A DNA stretch of 5,415 nucleotides from Gammaproteobacteria bacterium (GTDB lineage: Bacteria > Pseudomonadota > Gammaproteobacteria > SMWH01), in the NCBI GenBank assembly GCA_004357005.1, contig SMWH01000150.1, positions 1 through 5,415 of the forward strand, given 5' to 3'. The notes beneath the pieces were generated by a model that saw nothing but the letters and a program-made list of their open reading frames with translations, was not told the origin of the DNA and ran no database searches. The stretch's first letter is position 1, and every line of letters starts with the position of its first letter. Below are positions 1 through 5,011 of the stretch, piece by piece. The position numbers and the translations under genes are program-made.

Positions 1-453
1 AAGGAAGAAAACGACGAGGTCATCCAGTTACTGGTCAGCGAAGGCGCCGATGTGGACGCCCGCACCAGGCTGTCCTGGGCTCTGAGTCTGGCCATCGATA
101 ACGAAGATGTCACGACCACGCGCGTTCTGGTGGAAGCGGGAGCGAATCTGGAAGCCGCCAACGACAAGGGCTGGACAGCGTTGATGCTCGCGGCCCACAA
201 GGGCAACCTGGAAATGGTACGGTTCTTCGCGGAAAACGGGGCAAAAATCAATGAAGAGTCCATGGGCGAGGATCCTTTGAACGCGCTGCTGATTGCCGTA
301 GATGGTGGTTACACCGACATCGTGCGCGTCCTGCTGGAACACGGCGCCAGCACCGAGATGAAAGACGGAACGCCCGATGCCGCACTGGAGTTCGCCCGGG
401 AACAGCGTGAAAGTCTCGGCGAGATCATCGAGATTCTCGAAAGTACGGACTGA
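1..453 (+). CDS. Ankyrin-repeat protein, C-terminal part (5' end outside window)
   Basis: The frame is open from base 1 to a TGA at 451-453 and gives 150 visible residues. A GTG at 52 is only an internal valine, because repeat-like sequence (EVIQLLVSEGADVDA) continues upstream of it to the window edge. About five ankyrin units are visible: a partial one at 1-20, then roughly 22-54, 55-87, 88-122 and a degenerate last one at 123-150. Typical ankyrin signatures are GWTALMLAAHKGNLEMVRFF and IVRVLLEHGAS. Ankyrin repeats are helix-loop-helix scaffolds for protein-protein binding, so the partner and role cannot be read from this part. No signal peptide can be assessed because the N-terminus is missing. 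The gene ends 48 bp before the transporter on the same strand with no obvious hairpin terminator between them, so cotranscription is possible. The family call is firm; the function is unknown. Confidence 0.92.
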   Translation, partial: KEENDEVIQLLVSEGADVDARTRLSWALSLAIDNEDVTTTRVLVEAGANLEAANDKGWTALMLAAHKGNLEMVRFFAENGAKINEESMGEDPLNALLIAVDGGYTDIVRVLLEHGASTEMKDGTPDAALEFAREQRESLGEIIEILESTD

Positions 454-501
454 AAGCACCCGCTGAGACCCCCGGCTGGAAACACAGGGTATCCTTGGCT
501 C

Positions 502-2016
502 ATGCCAAACGACAGCGGCATGCGAACGTATATACAGTGGGCCGGTCTGGCCCTGGGCCCCGCCCTCGCACTCCTGACCTGGTTTTTTCTGCCGGAAAGC
601 TATGCTGATCCCCAGGGCAATACGGTCGAATTCGTCGCCGCCGGTCGGGTAACCGCCGCGCTGGCGGCCTGGATGGCGGTCTGGTGGATGACCGCCGCGA
701 TCCCCGTTTACGCCACCGCATTACTCCCCCTGGCGATCCTCCCGCTCTTCGGCGCCGGTGGGATACGCGAAACCGCCGCACCTTATGCCCATGAACTCAT
801 TTTTCTTTTCATGGGTGGCTTCGTCATCGCCCTGGCCATGCAACGCTGGGGACTCCACCAACGGATCGCGCTTGGTGCACTGCGATTTGCCGGCACCCGC
901 CTTGCCCGAATTGTCGCCGGATTCATGGCGGTGACTGCTTTTTTGAGCATGTGGGTTTCCAACACCGCCACCACCATCATGATGCTTCCCATTGCATTGA
1001 GCGTGATCGGTCTAGAACGCAATGTGGGTGGCGACAAGAGCCCCGTAACCGCACCCGCAACGAGCTTCGCGCCTGCGCTGTTGCTGGGAATCGCCTATGC
1101 GGCTTCGATCGGGGGAATCGGCACCTTGATCGGTACGCCACCCAACCTTTTTCTGGCATCGTTTGCGGAAAGCGAACTGGGGATTTCGATCAGTTTCGCT
1201 CGTTGGATGGCCGTCGGTTTGCCGCTGGTGATTGTTTTCGTCCCCATTACCTGGTTCCTCCTGACCCGCGTGCTGTTTCCTCTCAAGGATGAACGGATCG
1301 CCGGGGGCACGGACACGATACCGCGCATGTTCCGCTCCCTCGGACCGATGAACCGCGGAGAACGCATTACGCTCGTGGTTTTCGTGTTGACCGCAACGGC
1401 CTGGATGACGCGCCCACTGCTGACCCAACTGACATTTTTTGATACTCGCCCCCTCGCCGGCCTCACGGACGCAGGTATTGCCATCGTCGCGGCGCTGGTG
1501 CTGTTTGTGAGCCCCGTTAACATACGACAACGGGTGTTCGCCATGGATTGGGAAACTGCGACGCGCCTGCCATGGGGATTGCTGCTGCTGTTCGGTGGTG
1601 GTTTGAGTCTGGCGGGGGCGATCTCACGCAATGGCGTGAGCGAATTCATCGGCAGCCAGGTGGCTGCTCTCGGGACGGTGCCGGTCCTGGTGATGATCAT
1701 CGTCGTCGTCACCATGATGATTTTTCTGACAGAACTCACCAGCAATATCGCCACTACTGCCGCGCTGGTGCCCATACTTGCTGCAATCGCGCCGCCCATG
1801 GGTTTTCATCCCCTGCTTCTCGCGGTTCCGGCGACCATCGCCGCCAGTTGCGCCTTCATGTTGCCGGTAGCGACTCCACCCAACGCTATCGTGTTCGGTT
1901 CAGGACACATTGATATCGCACAAATGATGCGCGCCGGAATAGGCCTCAACCTGATAGGGATCGTCCTGATTACCGCGCTTGCTTACCTGCTGGCTTTGCC
2001 CCTGCTCATTTATTGA
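502..2016 (+). CDS. DASS/SLC13-family sodium-coupled anion symporter
   Basis: This is a 504-residue, very hydrophobic inner-membrane protein of normal length for the divalent anion:sodium symporter family (dicarboxylates, citrate or sulfate taken up with Na+). The first membrane segment is about residues 13-30. A family-typical block FLFMGGFVIALAM lies at 101-113, followed by the GLHQRIAL type of sequence. The two hairpin motifs that build the Na+/substrate site are seen as SNTATT at 153-158 and SNIATT at 414-419. Residues 448-464 (ASCAFMLPVATPPNAIV) fit the classic sodium:sulfate symporter signature as I remember it, with Ser449, Phe452, Pro455 and Asn461 in place. The ATG at 502 has a modest AGGG (486-489) 12 nt upstream; Met7 (ATG at 520) is an alternative start. 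The second motif has Ile where Thr is usual. The substrate cannot be decided from sequence. The 3' end overlaps the convergent gene by 7 bp. Confidence 0.95.
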   Translation: MPNDSGMRTYIQWAGLALGPALALLTWFFLPESYADPQGNTVEFVAAGRVTAALAAWMAVWWMTAAIPVYATALLPLAILPLFGAGGIRETAAPYAHELIFLFMGGFVIALAMQRWGLHQRIALGALRFAGTRLARIVAGFMAVTAFLSMWVSNTATTIMMLPIALSVIGLERNVGGDKSPVTAPATSFAPALLLGIAYAASIGGIGTLIGTPPNLFLASFAESELGISISFARWMAVGLPLVIVFVPITWFLLTRVLFPLKDERIAGGTDTIPRMFRSLGPMNRGERITLVVFVLTATAWMTRPLLTQLTFFDTRPLAGLTDAGIAIVAALVLFVSPVNIRQRVFAMDWETATRLPWGLLLLFGGGLSLAGAISRNGVSEFIGSQVAALGTVPVLVMIIVVVTMMIFLTELTSNIATTAALVPILAAIAPPMGFHPLLLAVPATIAASCAFMLPVATPPNAIVFGSGHIDIAQMMRAGIGLNLIGIVLITALAYLLALPLLIY

Positions 2017-2495
2017 CAGTTCACCGCCGGAACCGCGGTCCAGGTTTCATCTCCGTTCTCGAAGGTGTTGACGAGATAACAATTCCCGTCCGCATCACGC
2101 AGGTAATAACGCGGATAACTGCCCGGTCTGAAAATGGCCCGGTTGTCCCTCGATGCCCGCAGGCTCGAACGCGGAACCGACTGGCCGTAAGCAACGGACT
2201 GACCGGATGAATAGCGCGGTTGCGCATAGACCGGCTGTTGAGCAACCACGTAGCGTGGTTGGCTGGAGCTGGAAATCGCATAGCCCAGGAGACCGCCCAG
2301 AACAAAAGCACCGGCGGCATAGCCACCACCGTGTCGGTAACCACCGTGCCAGCCGTAACCGTAACCCGGACCATAACCCCAGGCATGCGCGTTGGATGAC
2401 ATCAGAACCAGCAACACCACCGCCGGCAAAAGGCTCCATTTTCTGGCGGCCAGTCGTTTATGTGCTTCCCGTTTCATCATGACCGTTTTCCTCAT
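2010..2495 (-). CDS. Small secreted Gly/Tyr-rich protein, unknown function
   Basis: From the ATG at 2495 this is 161 residues. A basic N-terminus leads into a hydrophobic core (about 21-32) and a signal-peptidase I site, AHA at 36-38, followed by Trp39, so export to the periplasm or cell surface is expected. The mature part starts with a Gly/Tyr/His-rich stretch (39-60) and a glycine-spaced hydrophobic segment (AGAFVLGGLLGYA, 61-73). A Gln/Tyr/Ser-rich spacer with a repeated QPRY follows, and then a compact C-terminal module (about 122-161) containing YYLRDADGNCY and ending in NC-Q. Cys139 and Cys160 are the only cysteines and could form a disulfide. Three starts are plausible: ATG 2495, ATG 2480 and ATG 2477. 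The first two have identical GAGGAA-type ribosome sites. The frame stays open to 2639, but that would put about 48 basic residues ahead of the signal peptide. I do not recognise the family. Confidence 0.78.
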   Translation of the reverse strand: MRKTVMMKREAHKRLAARKWSLLPAVVLLVLMSSNAHAWGYGPGYGYGWHGGYRHGGGYAAGAFVLGGLLGYAISSSSQPRYVVAQQPVYAQPRYSSGQSVAYGQSVPRSSLRASRDNRAIFRPGSYPRYYLRDADGNCYLVNTFENGDETWTAVPAVNCQ

Positions 2496-2527
2496 GACCC
2501 GTTTCCTCGTGGCCCGTTTGCTCGTAA
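2468..2527 (-). repeat. 15-bp tandem repeat spanning the translation start of the secreted Gly/Tyr-rich gene
   Basis: On the plus strand four consecutive 15-bp units can be read: 2468-2482 CCCGTTTCATCATGA, 2483-2497 CCGTTTTCCTCATGA, 2498-2512 CCCGTTTCCTCGTGG and 2513-2527 CCCGTTTGCTCGTAA. A weak fifth unit (CGTTT core) lies at 2453-2467. On the minus strand each unit carries a GAGGAAACGGG-like Shine-Dalgarno core, and two of the junctions carry an ATG, so the start signal is duplicated. In the open frame the units encode related pentapeptides (TRKRV, MRKTV, MMKRE). Fifteen bases is a multiple of three, so a change in copy number would keep the frame while adding or removing start sites and basic residues. 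Confidence 0.8.
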
Positions 2528-2562
2528 CACGGGCCTGCCAAACCAGCGTGTGCCTATTGTGC

Positions 2563-2583
2563 GACCCGTTAGCTGAACGGGTC
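2563..2583. repeat. Perfect 8-bp inverted repeat with 5-nt loop
   Basis: GACCCGTT (2563-2570) and AACGGGTC (2576-2583) are exact reverse complements around AGCTG. No T-run follows on either strand, so it does not look like a terminator. The same octamer occurs again at 2496-2503 inside the 15-bp tandem repeat, which favours a protein-binding site but could also reflect local duplication. Confidence 0.6.
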
Positions 2584-2621
2584 CTGAACGGCCGATTCAG
2601 CGCCAGTTCATGCCTCCGGGC

Positions 2622-2648
2622 CCACACTGGCCTCACCATCCAGTGTGG
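2622..2648 (+). repeat. Perfect 9-bp inverted repeat immediately before a strong ribosome site
   Basis: CCACACTGG (2622-2630) and CCAGTGTGG (2640-2648) are exact reverse complements around a 9-nt loop. The right arm ends 2 nt before the AAGGAGG ribosome site of the gene starting at 2664. If transcribed it would form a GC-rich leader hairpin beside, but not including, the Shine-Dalgarno. As DNA it could be an operator. No T-run follows, so a terminator is unlikely. Confidence 0.65.
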
Positions 2649-2650
2649 TT

Positions 2651-2657
2651 AAGGAGG
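2651..2657 (+). promoter_or_regulatory. Strong Shine-Dalgarno that fixes the start at 2664
   Basis: AAGGAGG lies 6 nt before the ATG at 2664, an essentially ideal ribosome site. It decides the start against the in-frame ATG at 2610, which lacks such a site and would place 18 extra residues before an otherwise normal signal peptide. Confidence 0.88.
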
Positions 2658-2663
2658 CAGCTA

Positions 2664-3281
2664 ATGAACACACGATATCCAACCTTCCTGATTGCAGGGC
2701 TCTGGCTGGGCGTGAGCGCTTCGGCGCTGGCCGGCCACCCGGTGCCCCGTGTCGACCATGCGGCAGAGCATCTGGCCCGGGCAGCCGCGCAATGGCAGGC
2801 TACCACCCACTATGTGGATGGCCGTTCCCGCGAGGCCTTACTGGCGGGCGCCGTGTCCCACGCTTCCAGGGAATTCAATGACCAGCTCCGTTATCGGCGG
2901 TCTTTCGAACAGCTGTGGGTATCCTGGGAAGTACTGGCGACACGTTTTTTCCAGGCGCGGGAGCTGAAGCACCAGCTCACCTACCGGCATGGGAGCAACA
3001 TCGTGCGGTTCGCACCGTTCCCGTACAACATGAGCCACCATCAGGACTACGGCACCGGACAATACCGGATCAGTGATGGCCCGCGTCAGGGTTTGGCTTA
3101 CGGCGCGACGTATGAGGTCGTACAGGAATCCTGGCGCCGGATGGCTGATGCTTTCTACGAACTCCGCGCTGCGATCCGTCTCGAACGCGACCGCTACGAT
3201 GCCCGGCACCAGGGCTACCGGTCTGCCCCCAATTACGGGTATCGGAGCGATTCGGTCAAGGACCGGTATTATCGACGTTAG
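2664..3281 (+). CDS. Secreted Arg/Tyr/His-rich protein, unknown function
   Basis: This is a 205-residue protein beginning with a clean Sec signal peptide: a short basic start, a hydrophobic core LIAGLWLGVSASA (9-21), and cleavage expected after ALA at 21-23. The mature chain has no cysteine and no further membrane segment. It looks largely helical, with amphipathic stretches at about 29-45 (DHAAEHLARAAAQW), 64-104 and 150-176. A loop-like segment around 105-145 is rich in His, Gly and Tyr, and the tail (177-205) is rich in Arg and Tyr and ends RYYRR. The protein should be basic and periplasmic. It is divergent from the other small secreted gene, and its TAG stop overlaps the stop of the M56 peptidase gene by 4 bp. 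I do not recognise the family. The start is well supported by the ideal ribosome site. Confidence 0.86.
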   Translation: MNTRYPTFLIAGLWLGVSASALAGHPVPRVDHAAEHLARAAAQWQATTHYVDGRSREALLAGAVSHASREFNDQLRYRRSFEQLWVSWEVLATRFFQARELKHQLTYRHGSNIVRFAPFPYNMSHHQDYGTGQYRISDGPRQGLAYGATYEVVQESWRRMADAFYELRAAIRLERDRYDARHQGYRSAPNYGYRSDSVKDRYYRR

Positions 3282-5011
3282 TCAACAGGCAGCTCATCGT
3301 CCGATTCAACGCTCCGTCGGGTGCGCGACCCGGCCCGGCGGAGTTCCTGTTCCTGCTCTGTGAGTTCTCGTTGCTCGGCACGCAGTGAGCGCGCCGCCCC
3401 ACGTTGCGCCGCATGCATGGCCCGTTGTTGGGCCCTTTGACCATCAAAGCCCGCGAATTCCCGGGCTTGAGCATACTCACGACGCTGCTCACGTTCCATG
3501 TCACGCTGGGCGCCCGCCGCATCCCGTGCAACATCGAGCAGTTCTCTTTCCGCGCGTGCCAACTCACGTTGCGCCTGTTGTCGTTCCCGTTGTTCCTGAA
3601 AGTCCCGCCGGGCAACCTCCGGCGCCACCGCACCCTCCGATGCCGCTGGGGGCGCTGCTGCGGCAGGGGCCGCTGGGGCTTCGGGCACGGCTGGGGCCAC
3701 CGGTACCACGGGTGCGACCGGTGCCGCCGGAGCTGTGTCTGCTGCAGGCGCAAGCACAGCTTCAGGCGCCGCCACATCACCGGACGCCACGACGGGCGTG
3801 GCCTCGGGCGCGGAAGCGACGGCCCGTGCCGCGGGGGCCGCCGGAGTTGGGTCTGCCGCCGGCGCAAGCACGGGCGCGACGCCGGGCGTGGCCCCGGGCG
3901 CGGAAGCGACGGCCGGCGCCGCGGAAGCCGCCAGCATTACCGCAGGTACAGACGCGAGCACCGGCGACGGGCCGGGACCGCTGTTCATACCAGGGACGCC
4001 GTTGACATCACGAACGCTGCTTACATCGGCCAGCGGCGCCGGCGCCTCCGCGGCGGTTACCTGTATGGCAGCCAGCGCGACAAACAGGCCCAGTGGCAAA
4101 CTGAACACCGCGCAGAGTGTGCGTGGATGCATGGCATGTCTCCTTTTTTCGGAATCAAGAATGGCCTGGATCCGTTGGCCGAGCGGTGACGCCGTCGCCA
4201 TGGCGACGGCCGGAAAATGCATTCCCGGGTACTGGGAACGCGCCAGTTCAACCAGGTGCGTGGCGTAATCCGCCCTTGACCCGAAACGACTCACAACCAC
4301 GTCGTCACAGGCGTGTTCGGCTTCCATACGCAGATGCCCTGCCATGTACCACACGGGGGGCAGGAACCAGTAAACAGCACAGCACACAGCCGCCAGGCGT
4401 TGCACGAGCCAGTCCCCACGCCGGATGTGTGCCAATTCATGTATCAAAGCCTCGTCGATGCGTTGATCGGACCAGCGCGCGGCACATGACGGCATGACGA
4501 GTACGGGACGGAAAAAGCCCCAGGTCATCGGCGTACCGACACCGGGTCCTTCGCGCAGACGCACCCGTCGGTGGCCAGGAAAAGCGTCTCGGTACAGGTC
4601 GAAACGCGCCCGCAACGCCGGTTTGGCCAACCGCAGCTTCAGGGCACGCAATCGCAAAAAAGAATTTACCTGGGACAGAAGAATTGCCACGACACCCGCC
4701 AGATACAGCGACACAATCAGCATCGTTCCCGACGGGTTGCCCAAAGCGGCCCCCACCGGCGTTGCGGCATCCGCGCCCATTGCCGCAATGAGCGGACTCG
4801 GCATCATGACGGGCAGCACGGGAACCGGGATGACAGGCGTCAGGACGGCCAGCACAGGCATCAGCAACGCGCTCAACAAGGCAGAAGCGAGCAACGCGTG
4901 TCGCACTTGCGCCGGAGCGCGTCGGGACAACCGCCACAGTGCGAACACCACCCCGATGCCCACTGCCGCCTTGAGCGCCAGGGTGATCGCGGTCGTCAAC
5001 AATGGATTCAC
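3278..5011 (-). CDS. M56-family (BlaR1-like) membrane metallopeptidase with Pro/Ala-rich linker and coiled-coil C-terminus
   Basis: This is a 577-residue sensor-protease homologue. Membrane segments are expected at about 5-27, 39-62, 96-115 and 298-318. The zinc peptidase domain lies between the third and fourth: HELAH at 191-195 gives His191, Glu192 and His195, and the downstream family motif EHACDD (232-237) supplies the likely third ligand Glu232. In BlaR1/MecR1 this domain is cytoplasmic and inactivates the partner BlaI/MecI repressor after signal sensing outside the membrane. Here the part after the last membrane segment is a Pro/Ala-rich linker (about 322-465) with an internal repeat, then a charged Gln/Arg/Glu coiled coil (about 468-560). 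No penicillin-binding domain or its Ser-x-x-Lys active site was recognised. The GTG start at 5011 overlaps the repressor stop (GTGA) and has its own AAGGA site, so the two are translationally coupled. The ligand is unknown. Confidence 0.94.
   Translation of the reverse strand: MNPLLTTAITLALKAAVGIGVVFALWRLSRRAPAQVRHALLASALLSALLMPVLAVLTPVIPVPVLPVMMPSPLIAAMGADAATPVGAALGNPSGTMLIVSLYLAGVVAILLSQVNSFLRLRALKLRLAKPALRARFDLYRDAFPGHRRVRLREGPGVGTPMTWGFFRPVLVMPSCAARWSDQRIDEALIHELAHIRRGDWLVQRLAAVCCAVYWFLPPVWYMAGHLRMEAEHACDDVVVSRFGSRADYATHLVELARSQYPGMHFPAVAMATASPLGQRIQAILDSEKRRHAMHPRTLCAVFSLPLGLFVALAAIQVTAAEAPAPLADVSSVRDVNGVPGMNSGPGPSPVLASVPAVMLAASAAPAVASAPGATPGVAPVLAPAADPTPAAPAARAVASAPEATPVVASGDVAAPEAVLAPAADTAPAAPVAPVVPVAPAVPEAPAAPAAAAPPAASEGAVAPEVARRDFQEQRERQQAQRELARAERELLDVARDAAGAQRDMEREQRREYAQAREFAGFDGQRAQQRAMHAAQRGAARSLRAEQRELTEQEQELRRAGSRTRRSVESDDELPVD
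3710..3913 (-). repeat. Imperfect direct repeat in the Pro/Ala-rich linker of the M56 peptidase
   Basis: Residues 367-396 and 397-434 are two copies of one unit. Both begin AVASAP-x-ATP and contain VLAPAAD-x-x-PAAP; the second copy carries 8 extra residues (around GDVAAPEA). At DNA level the blocks around 3791-3834 and 3881-3924 match closely at a 90-bp offset. This is consistent with tandem duplication within a low-complexity linker, the kind of segment that readily varies in length. Confidence 0.75.
4140..4145 (-). promoter_or_regulatory. Internal Shine-Dalgarno inside the M56 gene
   Basis: On the minus strand AAGGAG (part of an A-rich run, GAAAAAAGGAGA) lies 7 nt before an in-frame ATG at 4132-4130, which is Met294 of the M56 protein. 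The residues that follow (MHPRTLCAVFSLPLGLFVAL) read like a signal peptide, ending near VTAAEA at 318-323. Initiation here would yield a 284-residue secreted protein made only of the linker and coiled coil. The same bases also encode Lys-Arg-Arg before a membrane segment, so the match could be incidental. Confidence 0.45.
4191..4210. repeat. Perfect 20-bp palindrome inside the M56 gene
   Basis: GCCGTCGCCATGGCGACGGC reads identically on both strands with no spacer. It lies in the coding region for AVAMATA, between the peptidase domain and the last membrane segment. Alanine and valine codons in GC-rich DNA favour such symmetry, so a function is not implied. Confidence 0.6.

Larger units (their letters stand above)
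2496..2663. promoter_or_regulatory. Divergent intergenic control region
   Basis: These 168 bp separate two divergently transcribed genes for small secreted proteins, so both promoters should lie here or just inside the coding ends. No convincing -35/-10 pair was found by eye on either strand. The region holds two perfect inverted repeats (2563-2583 and 2622-2648). The octamer GACCCGTT occurs at 2496-2503 and 2563-2570, and its complement AACGGGTC at 2576-2583. These are candidates for a shared operator or for RNA leader structures. The role is inferred from gene orientation. Confidence 0.5.

Noticed and set aside
454..501. Possible terminator between the ankyrin gene and the transporter
   Set aside because: No stem followed by T residues could be found in these 48 bases.
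1623..1640. CTCACGC / GCGTGAG hairpin with 4-nt loop in the transporter gene
   Set aside because: It is a short 7-bp stem in the middle of coding sequence with no T-run; probably chance.
1095..1799. Minus-strand open frame of 234 residues opposite the transporter
   Set aside because: It is a shadow of a well-supported transporter gene, and the translation shows no domain or plausible start.
2243..2261. CAACCACG / CGTGGTTG hairpin with a 3-nt loop in the secreted-protein gene
   Set aside because: It lies within coding sequence for PRYVVAQ with no terminator tail; more likely codon-driven than functional.
2496..2639. N-terminal extension of the secreted Gly/Tyr-rich gene to the ATG at 2639
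   Set aside because: This start lies in the loop of the 2622-2648 hairpin and adds 48 basic residues before the signal peptide; the starts at 2495 or 2480 have good ribosome sites.
2610..2663. Upstream ATG extending the secreted Arg/Tyr/His-rich protein by 18 residues
   Set aside because: It has no ribosome site and would put a Pro/His-rich stretch before a clean signal peptide, whereas the ATG at 2664 has an ideal AAGGAGG.
3404..4189. Long plus-strand open frames opposite the M56 gene
   Set aside because: They give Arg/His/Pro-rich translations without a ribosome site, and arise from the GC-rich Ala/Pro codons of the real minus-strand gene.
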